Below, piece after piece: positions 1-13,598 of a stretch of 64,000 nucleotides of DNA. The stretch comes from Blasia pusilla. Lineage: Eukaryota > Marchantiophyta > Marchantiopsida > Blasiales. The stretch spans positions 49,166,001 to 49,230,000 of the forward strand of contig CM114271.1 of the NCBI GenBank assembly GCA_050084515.1. Reading direction: 5' to 3'. The notes below the pieces were generated by a model. The model did no database searches, was not told where the DNA came from, and saw only the letters and a program-made list of their open reading frames with translations. The translations under genes and the position numbers were made by a program. The stretch's first letter is position 1; the number at the start of each line of letters is the position of its first letter.

Positions 1-1280
1 CCCTAAAAAGTATTGTATTCCCCTCTCCCTTATTTGAGAGAAGATATCCCTTCTCTCCCCCATGAGTCTTTTCCTTCATAAATTTGTTCCTTTCTCCCCT
101 TCTACCTTTTTTCCTAAAATTTCATGCCTACACAACTAGCCACATATGATTTCTGGATTTGTTCGGAGTCTATGTGCTTGCCATATGGCACATGGATTAT
201 AACACAAGGTGGAATTAAAACATCATGTACATGTACTTATTCTAGAGTTAATTATGTTTCTTATACTATTTTTTTGGTAACTTGTGCATCCCGTCATAAT
301 AATTATCCAAAGAATCCAAAAGGATTTTCATGCCGCCCAGGATATGAGGACGATTTCTTGTTGCAATAGGACAGGTCTGTAGATAGAATAGAAGTGTTTG
401 GAAATCAAGAATTTATATTTTTTTAGTAACATATACTAGTAAAGACCCTTAAGATGCATGGATCTGGGTTTAATTATTCATGTTTCAATGTCACTCTCCT
501 TACCAATCTCTATATGATCCCAATTAATGCAACCAAAAGTACTTTTGAGAGAAATGTAGTCACATGTGAAGAACAACTAAATTCAATTAGTCTATAAATT
601 TTTTGATTTATAAATAATTCATGAACTTATTCAAATAAGGATAATAAGGCATGCCCCGATGAGGGTACGTGTGCAAACAATGTTAAGGTCGGTCCCATGG
701 AATTCTCATTCGACTCAAGCAAACTCTTCAGCAGATTTTATTTTGTAATTTTTTTTTAATTTTCAAGAAATCCGTACAAATAGAACACGCTGATAGAAAT
801 GATCCATTAGTAAGTCAGAAATATTCTTTTCCCTTGAATAAGTCAACTTGTTGAAATTTATTGAAAATAGACTTTGTCTAGGGTGCAACAATTTACCGGT
901 TCTATAAAGTTCGAAGGCTACCTCGTTCCGTTAACGAGGCTCCCCTTGCAACTCCATTAGGTCTCAATCACGAACAACTATTCCAGGACAAACGCAAAAA
1001 ATCATGATTTTCGTAAGGAAAAGTGACTCGAGACACAACCGGTGCAGAAGTCACTCAAAACCCCGATCTTGCGGAAGTAGAGGCAGGAATTGGAAAGGAG
1101 TAGAGAGGTGCGACTCCAACCGGCGACACGAGACCAATTGGAAATACAAGAGGATCCGTTTCATGTGTCTGCTGGATCTCTTCTAAATACTGAGTCTAGC
1201 TTAACAGCCTTCCCGACCAGAAAGGAGGAAATACAGTTCTCTTCCGTATAGAAGCAACCGCGTTACGACCACGGAATGAC
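1..1280. other. AT-rich non-coding stretch
   Basis: I see no coding region here. Short open frames lack recognisable motifs and codon structure. The stretch is AT-rich until about 880 and then becomes more GC-rich towards the putative leader of the flippase gene. It could hold distal promoter elements, but I cannot point to a specific one. Confidence 0.4.
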
Positions 1281-2059
1281 ATTATTTACTGAAGAACAGT
1301 GTGATCGCGACGAAGAAGACGTCAAGGCAGAGCAGGTGGACTCGTGGAGACTCAGGAGAGCTGGTCAGGGAAAGAAAGCAGTCTCCTGCATGGATTAGTC
1401 CGGGCAGCGAGGTCTTTGTTGACGCCCGTCCCGCTCGTGGAGGGACCCGAGATGATTGGAAGGAATGAAACCCGGAGACTGGGGCATGACCGCAGATTCG
1501 CGGGCAGTTCTGGAATCTGGGGCATTGCAGTGCGCTCCCATTGGGCAGTACATGAACTGGTTCCCGGTCAGATACCCGAGCTGACCGCCGGGTGGGTGGG
1601 AACTCCTCCTCCACCATCTCCGCACCTGGTCAGTCTGCTTCTCCTCCTCTTTCCTCTTGGGCGGGGAAATGGAGGCGTGGTGGCGGTAGTGGTGTCTGTT
1701 CTCTCGTGTCACAGGGAGACAGACGGGCAGGACCTCCTCATTCCAGAGCAATGAAGCATCGGAGGAAGGTCGGACTGCTCTGCAGATCTGTAGAATAGAT
1801 CCATTTCCGGGTCGTGAGGGGAGGGGAAGAAGTAACGGACATCGGAATGCTGGCTGCCCTGATCCGGGCCATGTGGATGTGGAGCTGGAATTGGAGCTTT
1901 GGCGTTGGGTGAAGAAAGGGAATAAAACGAGCGGGAGGGATAGTTCGCACCGACTTTTGTGGAGGAGGATTAAGTCAAACATCCAGCAGGTAATGTGAGA
2001 GCTTGCGAGAGAGAATGATGTAAAATTTCACCTGGTTTGCCGTTTAAGGGGGTTCTATC

Positions 2060-2094
<35 letters not shown>

Positions 2095-3120
2095 GTTAGA
2101 TTAGCAAGCCGCGGGGAAGCTTTGTTCGGATCGGCAGTGGAACGAGGAAATGGTCAGGTGGTTCTTAGGTTGTTCTTGTGGTTAAGAGTTTGAGAGTTTG
2201 GGATTTTCATTCTGGAGGAGATGAGGAGTCAAGTAGGGGTGAAGAATAAGGGCGTTCGTGAGGACAGCAGGAAGTATGGAATCAAAGAACGAAAGAATAA
2301 TTTTTCCTTACAGGAGAATGATTCGGAGTTTGTTCTGTTGAGGAGAATGTAAGTGTATGTTGGTTCGGCTTTGTAGGCTAACTGCAAGATGTTCTCGTGG
2401 CCCGGGGGAAGAGGAGGAAATGAACGGGAGTTTGTGTGTCATTGAACCATGAGCAATATGGGATCAGGTGGTGAGCTAGGTCCGACGCTGGACAACAACA
2501 GCTCGTGTTCACAATGAGATGGTGAACAGGGCCCGAATTCTTGAAAGGAATATTGCCAGTTGTTATTGTTTGAACGATCCCGAGATTCTACGCGGAAGTT
2601 CCAATCATTGGTTTCTATTAGTTGATGAGGAGGGATCATATTCATCCCTTTTCTGGAGTTGGGTGTGTAGTCGCGCTTGAGTTGTGCGGAACTCAAAGGT
2701 ATTACTGTGGAGCCAGGGAGTGCCGTTATAATGGTGATATGGCACAAAAGAGACTTCAAGGGTACTGTCAGAGTCTGGTATTCATAATCTTTTGGCCCCG
2801 GCCGGAAGCGAAGGAAGAAGTAGAGAGCGACCATATCCCGCTACCTGGAGAGTTCGCGATGATATGACAGCCTTCATTTCTTTCTTGGGAGAGGACCAGG
2901 GCTACCCATTTGCAGTATGAAGGTTGATTGTCCACCAGCGATTGTGGTCTCTTCCCCGTTGGTGAAACTAATCCACTGAACGTTGTGATAGCTATAAGTT
3001 GGTTCAAATCAGAAGTTTCTCCGGAGGTCCTGTCCAACAGCATTTTCTGTTCTACTCACTGCTCCTTCTAGAATACAGTAGTCATAGGAAACATAATTTC
3101 AAGGTTTTCCTACTCTGAGA
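1281..3120 (+). other. Putative 5' leader and leader intron of the P4-ATPase gene
   Basis: This GC-richer region directly precedes the flippase start codon. A donor-like CAG|GTAATG lies at 1987-1995, and a pyrimidine-rich acceptor (CTCCTTCTAG) ends at 3071, only 49 bases before the ATG. I infer a leader exon ending near 1989 and a leader intron of about 1.08 kb (1990-3071). A (GA)n tract at 2064-2091 would lie inside that intron. Overlapping open frames on both strands at 1282-1982 look like chance openings in GC-rich DNA. The transcription start was not identified. The intron is inferred from splice signals only. Confidence 0.35.
2064..2091. repeat. (GA)n microsatellite
   Basis: An uninterrupted GA dinucleotide run of about 14 units lies upstream of the flippase gene, within the inferred leader intron. 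Confidence 0.9.
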
Positions 3121-6100
3121 ATGTCTACAAGTGCTCGTCACCTCCTTGCCTCCACCCCTGCTACCATTCCTGCCACTCCAAATAGTTCAGGTTGGTTGCT
3201 GTCGACCCCTGGGCCGGAAGGTGTTAGTCACCTGCAACCGAACGGTGATCCAAATTTTGCTCCGCAGTCTCATAGTGGTGTACCCCAGTTTACTCATCCC
3301 TCGGGGTTTGCAGAGCAGTCTCGTTCAAGTGCGTTTTTGGAAGGGTATCCACGGTCTTTTTCTGCGTCCCACCACCATACTTTAGGAGGATCTTCGGAAT
3401 CTGGTAGACTTCCGACTGTGCTTGTTAGCGGGAAGCATGGAGAAGATTCGAAAAAACACATTCATTTCAATGTTCCTGAAAGGGGAAATGAAGAACCCGA
3501 GCCCTCGATTCAGATGTTGCGGTCGAATTTTAGCCGAGATGCTCTCAGGGGATCGATCTCCGGTTCGCGTAGAGTTACATTGAAGGATGATCCTAAGACA
3601 ACGAGGGTTGTACACATAAATGATGCCGACAGGAGCTGTATACCCGACAATGTGGCAGGAAATAGAGTTCGCACTAGCAAGTACACCCTTCTGTCATTCT
3701 TGCCTCGCAACATCTTTGAGCAATTTCAAAGAGTAGCGTACATTTACTTTTTGATCATTGTTGTTCTTAACCAAATTCCAGCGCTTGCGGTCTTTGGCCG
3801 AACGGCGTCGATTTTTCCTCTTGCCTTCGTTTTAATCGCAACAGCCCTCAAGGATGCCTATGAGGATTGGACTAGGCGCCGATCTGACAGTGTGGAGAAT
3901 AACAGAACTTCGTTGGTGTTCGAAGGAGGTTTTTATAAGCCGAAGAAGTGGAAGTACATTCGAGTTGGAGATATGGTCAGAATCCATGCAAACGACATGG
4001 TTGCCGCCGACATGGTGCTGTTGGCGACTAGTGAAGCCAGTGGGATAGCCTACATAGAAACCATGAATCTGGACGGCGAGTCCAACCTCAAGACGCGTTA
4101 TGCAAAGCAAGAAACTGCAAATAAGAACCCGGAGGATAGGGGAGTTGATGGAACGCTCATCTGCGAGTTACCCAACCGCAACATCTACGAATTTCAGGCA
4201 TATTTAGATATGGATGGCGTGCATACTCCTCTTGGACCCAACAATATTATTCTTAGGGGATGTGAATTGAAGAACACATCTTGGGTCATAGGGGTAGTGG
4301 TCTACGCGGGCAAGGACACCAAAGCAATGTTGAATAACTCAGGAGCCCAATCCAAGAGAAGCAGGTTGGAGCGGCAAATGAATCGGGAGACCGGTTGGTT
4401 GGTCATGTTTCTCCTTATTCTCTGCCTTGTTGCAGGGATTGGAATGGGAACTTGGGTTGAAAGTCATCATGAGGAGCTCAACAGTCTTCCTTTTTATAGG
4501 AAAAAAGACTACGACGATGGCGGCGAGGATTACATGTACTACGGAGTTCTTGGAGAGGCTGTGGTTGCGTTCTTGAGTTGTGTTATCGTATTCCAAGTGA
4601 TGGTACCGATTGCTCTCTACATCTCGTTGGAGCTAGTACGCCTGTGGCAGTCACGCTTCATGACCAGGGATATGGAGATGTATCATGGTGGCTCAAATTC
4701 GCGTTTTCAATGTAGAGCACTGAACATCAACGAGGATTTGGGGCAAGTAAAATATGTCTTCTCTGATAAAACAGGTACCTTAACCGAGAACAAGATGGAG
4801 TTCCATGCTGCCAGTGTCGCTGGTGTGGACTTCAGCAATGCACAGGTGGCTGTGGACCCTACAAGCAGAACTGAAGGCATGATCACTTCTGAAGATAACG
4901 CAGGTAGTTCCTGACATCCCAATCAGTTTTTGGGTCGAAGTCGGAAGGCTTTGAGCAGTAAGAAGAAACTCCCTCATGAAAATGTTGAATTGGGCCTAAG
5001 AAGTAGAGTACAGTGGTCCATGACGATTTTTTTTTTGCCAGACTCATGGGAATGAATGAAGATTTTAACTACTCGGTGAGAGTTTCCTGAGATCATGGGG
5101 TTTTAGAAAGGAAGCCTATCTTAACCTGTTTCTTTGGTAAGATGCAACATTTCTTGATTGATTCCAGTAAACTGTAAAGCAGAAATGTTCATGGTGTCAT
5201 AGCTATTATCTAGGGATAAAGTCAAAATTTCTTCTTTTTGACGAGGTGATGTGTGATGCAGTTATCCTCGGGAATCAGAAATGGAAACCAAAAGGGGGGG
5301 CAAAGGTTGATCTTCAACTCTTGAAGTTGCTTCAAAGTTCAGTGGACACAATGGAAACCAAGGCAGCTCACGAGTACATGCTTGTGTTGGCTGCCTGTAA
5401 CACAGTAATACCAACTAGAGTTCAAGTAGCAGCCAATGGTCAGATTGAGATGAAAGCAGTATCAAATGATCGAAGTTCTGGACTATCTGGGTTTATTGAG
5501 TATCAGGGTGAATCGCCTGATGAACAAGCTCTTGTATCAGCAGCTGCATCTTATGGCTATGTCCTTCTTGAGAGAAATTTTGACAACATCTTGATCAATA
5601 TTATGGGCATACCTCAGAGGTATTGTTGTTGTTGCAATCATGTTTCACCTTAAGGGCTGCTTTGATCATCCATCTGCAGCTTTGTCCTTCGAGTGTTGGA
5701 GTGGGTTTCTAAGGGGTATTTACATGATTATTAGTTGCTTTCCTTGCATAGAATGTCAGTTTGTTGATCTTGTACACTAAGAATATCTCCTTCGTCTCTT
5801 TCTGCGATTGGCGTGACAGATATCAAATCCTTGGAGTGCATGAGTTTGACAGTGTACGAAAACGTATGTCTGTTATTATCCGATGTCCGGATGGAACTAT
5901 TAAAGTATTAGTGAAAGGCGCTGACAGCGCTGTCTTAGACATAGTGAAGGATATGGATGAAGAAAATAACCTATCGGAAGAGAAACTACGAACCAGCCTC
6001 TTGAGTAAAACAAACACACACTTACAAAGCTACTCTAGTAAAGGGCTACGGACCCTTGTAATTGCTTCAAGAGACCTTGATGCAAAAAAGTTTGAAAATT

Positions 6101-8919
6101 GGCTCTATCATTATGAAATAGCCAGTACTGCTCTGACGGATAGAGTAGGGTTGCTGCGGGTCACTTCAGAGCTGGTAGAGAATAACCTCACTTTACTGGG
6201 AGCTACAGCTATTGAAGACCGATTACAGGAAGGAGTTCCAGAGACCATTGCTTTGCTCAGAGAGGCTGGAATCAAAGTGTGGATTTTGACTGGAGATAAG
6301 CAAGAAACAGCAATATCCATTGGGTTCTCATGCCAGCTCCTCACACAGGACATGCAGCAACTTATTGTACGAGAAACTAGCAAAGAGGGCGTTTTACGCA
6401 CACTACATAACATGAAAAAGTCCTATGGGATTGCTCTGCAGCGAAGAGAAAGTATGTCTACCATAGGTACTGGTGCTGCCATTGTTGAACGCGCAGATGA
6501 CTTCCGTGGTTCTGGGGAAAGTTACAGAAATAGAAATGGCGAGTTATCTAATTCTCCCTCATTCTCATCAGTTGGTGATATGATGAGTAATATTCCATCT
6601 ATGAACAACTTCGAGCCACAACTAGCTCTAATTATTGATGGCAATAGCCTGGTCCATGCTTTATCTCCAGAAGTGGAACAAGAGGTACTTTCTTTATCAA
6701 GATGATATGAGGCTTGTCCATGTTGATGAAATGGGAACCCGAAGGGGATGAGTAAGGTTGTATAAGTGAGCCACATGCTAGTCTGGGATTGTAGATGAAG
6801 CAGTTTATAGATCAAGAGTTTGATGATGGTGGAGTCTTTTGAAAGGTGGTACTATAGTTGATTGGGTCTGAAGGACAGATTTCTGGACCTACTTCAGCGT
6901 GGCCGGATCTTTTGCTATGGTGATAGCCTTTGTACTCTTCTTCCTTGCTGTGTTTACTTGTCTCCATACTATAGTAGTTGCAGATTCCCTGCTTTCCTGC
7001 TTCTGAAGAAGGTTAATTTTGGACTCTGCAGCTCTTTGAAGTTGCGAGGGCCTGCAAAGTTGTCATTTGCTGCAGGGTAGCTCCATTGCAAAAGGCTGCT
7101 GTAGTCAATCTTATCAAGCGAAAAACTGGGGAGTTAACACTAGCTGTTGGAGATGGTGAGCAAACAATTGTTTCTTTCATCTAGTTCTAGGAATCATGAT
7201 AGCATTCAATCATTATGAATTCTACCATGAGGAGCCTATTGAACTCAACTGGTGATTGGACCTTGCCAGGAGTGGAAGTGAATCATTGATATGGATTTTA
7301 ATGTACATGAAATTCCTTGTGTTTGGGTTTTAACGAACTCTTTATTAGCACTTCCACACCTAAAGGAAGTGTGTATATGTAGCACTTCTATATTATGTAG
7401 TGCATGTATAAAATAATGTTTATGACATACAGAAGAGTAGATCGTAGCTGGATAGAAGATGACAATTTAACAAGAGGCTGTGTTTTGATTTTTATTTGTG
7501 TAAGAGGTTGGAGTCTTGGGCTGTGTGTGTCCGTGGACAAGAAATGTCATTCTCCCCCATTGAAGTCTTTGAAAGTGACGACTCAGATTTTTTTTTTCTT
7601 GTGCAGGAGCCAATGATGTCTCAATGATTCAAATGGCAGATGTAGGTGTAGGGCTAAGTGGTCAAGAAGGTCGGCAAGCTGTTATGGCTTCTGATTTTTC
7701 GATGGGTCAGTTCCGATTTTTAAGAAGGTTACTGCTTGTACATGGGCACTGGAACTATCAGCGACTAAGCTCCATGATTTTGTATAACTTCTATCGGAAT
7801 GCAGTATTTGTGCTCATGCTGTTCTGGTGAGTTCAAAATCTGGCTGGAATGTCCATGAAGTTGGTAGATTCTCATGTAATTCACTTTCATGCAACCTTAG
7901 ATTATGGTGCCCCTCTGCCACAAACTACAATCAAAGGTAGTGCATAACTTGATGGATGTGTCTGCTTGCAGGTTTATTCTTTACACTGCATTTTCACCTC
8001 AAAATGCAGTCACTGATTGGAGTCTTGTGTTCTATTCTTTGATCTACACTTCCATTCCCACAATAGTCATTGCAACCTTGGACAAGAATCTTAGTCATAG
8101 GACCTTGTTTAAGTACCCTGCGCTCTATGGTGCGGGACAGAGAGAAGAGGGCTACAATCAACGCCTATTTTGGATCACCATGCTGGACACAGTTTGGCAG
8201 AGCTTGGTGCTCTTTTATGTTCCATACATGTCGTATCGTGCAAGTGATGTGGATCTGTATGGACTCGGAAGTATTTGGACGTTTGGAGTGGTGCTATTAG
8301 TGAATCTGCACTTGGCTATGGATGTGCATAGGTGGAACTGGCTTTCACATGCATCCATCTGGGGTTCAATCATCATAACTTTCATTTGTATGCTTATCCT
8401 GGACGTGATGCCGGTGGATGCATTTCTTCCACATTATGGGTGAGTTGTTCTCATCACCCTAGTTAATACCCTTGTGATTCCATAGTCCTTTCAGGTCTTC
8501 AAGAGAGGATGAGTGAATCTATGGTGTAAAAAATGAGGCTATTTAGAAGTCATGGTCTTTGCACTCCGATGCTTAAGGTACCATCCGGGTGGCTTTCTTC
8601 TCACATATACTGGAATCTGGGATTTTTTTTATCTGTTGTGGATTGAGCGGTCCATGTCTCTGCTGAGTGAGTGACTAACATATTCATTGTGCTATGCAGG
8701 ACAATGACGCATATCATGGGACAATTCCGTTTCTGGTTAGATCTCCTTCTCATTCTTCCTATTGCTCTTTTACCACGGTTCTGTGTTATTGTCCTAAAGC
8801 AGCGGTTCTGGCCCTCAGACATTCAAATTGCACGGGAGGCAGAAATCAGAGGCACTGCCAGTCACCGAAACGAGAGATATTCCCCTGCAGTGGAGCTGGA
8901 CAATCTCCCACCTGGTTAG
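3121..8919 (+). CDS. P4-type ATPase, phospholipid flippase (ALA1-like)
   Basis: Membrane pump that flips aminophospholipids to the cytosolic leaflet, normally with a CDC50/ALIS beta subunit. I place seven exons: 3121-4903, 5262-5619, 5820-6684, 7032-7155, 7607-7826, 7972-8439, 8700-8919. All introns are GT-AG and phases match at every junction, giving 4,038 nt and 1,345 residues. Motifs seen: actuator DGES at residues 318-321; membrane PIAL, where P4 pumps usually have PISL; phosphorylation site DKTGT at 549-553; SPDEQ at 679-683; KGADS at 746-750; TGDKQE at 871-876; GDGAND at 1042-1047, with the exon 4/5 junction inside the second Gly codon. A hydrophobic C-terminal membrane domain spans exons 5-7. 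The N terminus before the first membrane segment (about residue 200) is long and Ser/Pro-rich, so the protein is longer than the roughly 1,150-residue Arabidopsis ALA1. No frame lesions were seen. Confidence 0.93.
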
Positions 8920-10041
8920 AGCACCGGGCCTCATCATAGATTTCATAGCCTCTACATACTCATTTCTGCCCTCGGTCCTTAATAAGCCCGAATTTTGTCA
9001 CTGCAGAAAGGTCTTCTTTCAGTTCCCTCACCAAACCGTGCGGCCTGGAGAAGTGTTTGTGTAGGTGCTGCAGCCGTCGACACTGGCATGGTTGCCACCC
9101 TTCCCTAGCGAGGTGTGGAATACCCTCTGGATGCTTAGAAGGGTCCTGGTATTAGATTTTCTTTTTTCAAACCTGATCTGTACAGTGTGACTTGGTAAGG
9201 TGAATCTAGTTTTGCCTTGAGGTAGTGTAAGGGACCGAAGAGTTCAATAAGCATGCACATTGTGTGCACGACTATAGTTAGCGACATTGTGTTGTGGAGG
9301 GTGGCAAACCACTTCCCATCGAAGTCAATGTGGATAGCATCCATCTGGGAATAGTATAATTGAAGTCAGTTAATGAAGATGGTCGTAGTCCTCTGTAGGG
9401 AGTTAACGGGCGGTAGAATCTTAGGCTCATTATTGTACAATAATTTCAAATCTCTGCACATGTGCGGGCAGTGGGTACCTTCCCAGTGATTCAAGCGGTA
9501 ATGTGCATTGGTCTCTATTGTTTGGTTCTCGATTCCAGCTTTCGGGGAGTTTTTGCCGGTTTAAGAACCGGTTTCCAAATACTGCATACGAAGAAGTACC
9601 TAATTTCCGGGTAGTTTTTCGACTTCAAAGTGAAACCGAAATTTCTGATCTCTCCGGGTTCAAATTGCTCTATTCTATCCCTCTCAATCTAGATTCAGTA
9701 ATGGATCTAGATTGAACTTCGCTATTGAATTGTACAGGAAAAGAAGTGATGCTATTGGCAATAAACAAGTAAATTGATATGGAGGAGGGAACCCGTGGGA
9801 TCATGGGATTTCGTGGTTGTGTTGCCAATTGCCATGTTTCTGTCCCACTCGTATGGAATTGAGCCACCCCTACACTTTGTTGGATCGTAAATTGCGGGAA
9901 GCCCATATGAAAGAGGGTAATGTCAACTAGGCAATAGGCGGAGATGACCAAGTGAAACCCTTAGTTGTGAATACCGTGAATCTCAAAATCCATGCATACA
10001 TACGAGAGAAGTGGAGCGCTCTCGTCACTTGTGGGGTGACA
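8920..10041. other. 3' flank of the flippase gene, no gene seen
   Basis: The stop codon at 8917-8919 is followed by sequence without coding character. It probably starts with the 3' UTR. An AATAAA-type signal occurs near 9760, but it is far from the stop and I would not rely on it. Short open frames here have no recognisable motif. Confidence 0.4.
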
Positions 10042-10091
10042 GTTGATCCTTATCATTCTACGCTTTGTGTCGTAGAATGGTAAGGATCAAC
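10042..10091. repeat. Strong hairpin, 21-bp arms
   Basis: Arms at 10042-10062 and 10071-10091 are reverse complements with one mismatch around an 8-base loop. A second perfect 10-bp hairpin (AGACATATGG, loop 10, CCATATGTCT) follows at 10339-10368. Neither is next to an identified gene end. They may be terminators, small-RNA precursors or remnants of inverted-repeat elements. Confidence 0.7.
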
Positions 10092-11493
10092 ACGTCTTTG
10101 GAACTGTCTAAAGCCGGGCATTTCAGTCGGTTCATCGGCCGGGATGGTAGGCCTAGTGTATGCAGACGCCCAGGCAGGGTTTTTGTAGAGAAGGGTAGTG
10201 GTCTTAATTGAACGTGTGCCTAGGTGATGGGGCAAAAGAAACATCCGCACAATTTCTAATTGCTCTGTACTATCATCTGAAGTTGTAGTAGTGCCTCTTG
10301 TTCTCAAGATGCGCCTGAGTATTAGACTTAACCTTGGTAGACATATGGCGCCAATACACCATATGTCTTATTCTAACTAACTCCCATTGGTTTTGATTAA
10401 CTTCAACAGCTGACGGAAGTGATTCCATTAAAGTTCCATGAGATTTGTTGGCATGTATACTAGTAGGCGTGCGATACTGTTAGATAACATTGGCTTATCA
10501 TACTTAATTTCAATTACCCATCATTATTGGTCCAAATGCATCCCAAACCCACCACCATATCCCAAGAATGACTCAAAATTTTCCAGAAATTGGTGTCAAA
10601 ATTTATTTGGATAAAAAATGCCTATGTCATCTTGAAAGTAGAAAATAGGGCAGCCATTTTGTAGTAGTAATAATTTAAACTAGTGTAAAATGAGTGCTAT
10701 AAACAAGGCCAATACATTTTATCACACATAGGAAGTCATTACACCCCATTCCTCCTACTAATATCCTACTCCTTCATAAATTAAAACCCCATTCTTTCTA
10801 GCAATTAAGAGCTCTCCCAAAAATTGAGTCATTAACATGGCTAACATTAGTTGGTAAAGGCTCTATCATGAAAAACTAATTCAGTGTTCCTAATTTGTCT
10901 TATGGTCTTTATACTTTGTCCTACCATATATGCATGTGGGATTTCCAATAATAATATAGATGATCAAGATTCCCCTAAAATCTCCATTTATAAAGATTTC
11001 TATGGTTGCCATACTACATCCTCATGTTTTTGGATGCATGCATCCCTCCATATGGATTTGAACTAGATACTTCCCGCGAAGTTTTCACTTTCTAAAGTAG
11101 AATGTCATAGTGGATCTATGAAACCATTGTATATTTCTAAACTCATTCTAGCTCTCCCACTCTATATGTTCTTTTTTTCTTTCTTTTCTTCAGACACCAT
11201 ACTTGATGATCTTTGTCAGATCTTTTATCGCGGATCAACAACTAATATCCGTAGGGTGCCTTTGAAGAGGTCAAAGGATAACCTCATGAGATCAAGGATG
11301 ACCTACAGAGTCCTAGGGTTATTTGAGCGAGCATGTTTCCCTCTATTTTGGACTTATTTGGAGTTATATTGAGAAAACTTACTAATTTTGTCAAGTTCCT
11401 AGTAGAGCATACTAGTTTACTTTCGGTTTTGGGAATTGTCCCTTGATCCCTTACTGTAGGTCAAGAGCCAAGAAGGTTACCTCCGTGCACAGA

Positions 11494-11495
<2 letters not shown>
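10092..11495. other. Non-coding AT-rich DNA
   Basis: No gene is supported here apart from the small hairpin at 10339-10368. The sequence is AT-rich with many short stops on both strands and no recognisable protein motif. Confidence 0.4.

Positions 11496-11564
<69 letters not shown>
11496..11564. repeat. (GA)n microsatellite, about 69 bp
   Basis: A perfect GA dinucleotide run of about 34 units. The Glu-Arg alternating open frames across it are products of the repeat, not a gene. Confidence 0.95.
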
Positions 11565-11569
<5 letters not shown>

Positions 11570-11789
11570 TTTTCATGGCGTCTTCCCTGCTGTTATGTTG
11601 TGAGCGTTTGCCCACTTCTTTGGTTATATGGTATCCAAAAATTCTTTCTCATCTTTCTCCCACAGTTTAGGTGTGCTAGAAGCTTGGTTGCATGCACAAT
11701 CTCTTGAACATTTTTTTTCCAAGATTTGGCCTACTTTATGGATCTTCTTTGGGTCCAAGTTTTTCCCATCACCTCTTTAGGATAACAAT

Positions 11790-12262
11790 GAGAGTCCATT
11801 GTGTCCAATTGCCTCAGCCATTTCAACTTGGCAATGTCAAGTCTATCCTCCTAGGGTTCCACTCCAAAATCTGATCTCACACCAACTTTGGCTCTTTGTG
11901 AGGAAGTTGAAATCATACCCCAAAACACCTTCAATTGCAAAGCTTTAAGCATGTCCCTTTGTTTGGTGTTGGCATCCCACACTGCTATCCCATATTCCAA
12001 CGAGCGACGAATGGTATGTAAAATGATAAAGCTCTGTATATATGATGTGATGTCCTAGCAGTGTAGGAATCTTCACAGACCGTTTACCTTCTTGTGGCCT
12101 TTCTCACTAGTCTTCTTAATGTGAGCATCCCACATGTAGTGTTCTAAGAATTCTATGCTCAGATAGGTGTATGTGGGCACATGAGGGATCTCTTTTTTGC
12201 CCCACTACTAGTGTTGGTCTTGGTCATGACATTGCCAAGTCTTGCCATTGAAGCTCATCACA
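11790..12262 (-). pseudogene. LINE (non-LTR retrotransposon) ORF2 tail remnant
   Basis: Read on the reverse strand, the sequence gives a degenerate series of motifs found after the reverse transcriptase domain of LINE-type ORF2 proteins: a YTYL segment, WDAHI, then LEYGIAVWD about 45 codons later, a KALQLKVFWG-like stretch, and finally AKLKWLRQL. Several stop codons interrupt it. I saw neither the upstream catalytic part nor a poly-A tail, so this is a fragment of a dead element. The family assignment rests on the order and spacing of these short motifs. Confidence 0.55.
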
Positions 12263-13598
12263 CCGCACCATTCTATTGCTATTCATTCGTTGGTTTTGTT
12301 ATTCAATGGGGACTGTGTTCCCCATTGAATGGCTTATGTAAGTGCTCCATGGAGCAAGAGATGCTCATTTATGTGTATTGTGAGTTGATTTTGGGTATGC
12401 GAGAAAGACACACATGCGTAGAAGCGTTGCCCAATTTTGTGTAGAAGTTGAGTATAAGGACCATGTCCACCATGTTGGGGTCTCTAGAGTACCCTTTAGA
12501 TCTTTGGTTTACTATTTTACAATTTCAGAGTATTTTTTGGGAAAATCATTGTGGAGGTATTGCCGATTTTTTTAAAGGAGTTAAGGCCGCGGGATGTATG
12601 ACAATCGCTGCTAGTTGCAGATTGAAGTTCTAACGAAGAAGATAATTATGTGATGCTCTAGAGGGGAAGTCACACATGTTTTAGAAAAGCCAAGTGAAAC
12701 TATCTTCTAGTTGGGAATGAAGTAAAAAATTTATTTAGAGGGAGCTGACCTATTGTAAAAGGGGATGCTATTGAAAAATCCAAGTTGGGGCTATTGTTGG
12801 GATGTTAGACCCATTTTTTGAGGGAAAGCTTTGAGTAAAAATAGAAAAAAGTGACTAGGAGATGATGTCTATCCCTAATCTACTATTTTGATATATGAAA
12901 TACTCACTCTACCAAGTCTTAGGACCTCATTACTATGTTTTTCAGTCACCTAGAGATGCGCACGCAAAAATACCCGCATTTTCCAACTTTCCTCCTCCCC
13001 CACAAGCATCCGAGTAGTTTTCGCTCATTGCCATTTGAATTACCATCAATTGCAATAATTCTTTTGCGATCATCAGTGTTGACACATGTTGACCGTCGAT
13101 GAATGATGTTAGAGGAGACATCAACCAATCGGGTCGAATTCTTGGTTTATCTCCAAGATGCATAATGATTGGTAGCCACTCGAGTTGATTGATGCTATGA
13201 TGCCTGTAGTTGCAACGCATTGCTGATTGTTGCGCCATACCGCTTTCACACTACACCGTCTCAATTTCAGAGCAGCATCATCTCTAAGGGGCAAAGTATA
13301 CATGTATTTCGCTAATATTGAGTGGGAGCCATTGGACCTTGATCGAAGACTGTGTGGTCACGCCCATAGTTGCAATGCGCCGACAATTGCTGTTGTGTTC
13401 CGCTTATGGCCACATCGCAATGTCTTGATAATGGAGCTATACCACATCATCAAGTGATGTGATTTTATATTTATAGTCACACTATCTAAATTACTAAGCC
13501 ACACCACATCATCTAGTGTCGTGCCATCACATTGGTAGTCATATCGTATTGTTGTTGATGTACCACACTATTGAGAAGGATTAAGTTGCATCAAAATC
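12263..13598. other. Non-coding interval
   Basis: No gene is supported here. Open frames around 12942-13457 overlap on opposite strands and carry no recognisable motif. The right part, near 13350-13560, is enriched in CACATCATC-like short repeats. Confidence 0.35.

Noticed and set aside
1282-1982. Overlapping 110-195 codon open frames on both strands
   Set aside because: They overlap each other, lack motifs, and fit GC-rich leader or promoter DNA of the flippase gene.
11443-11707. Glu-Arg repeat proteins
   Set aside because: They are translations of the (GA)n microsatellite.
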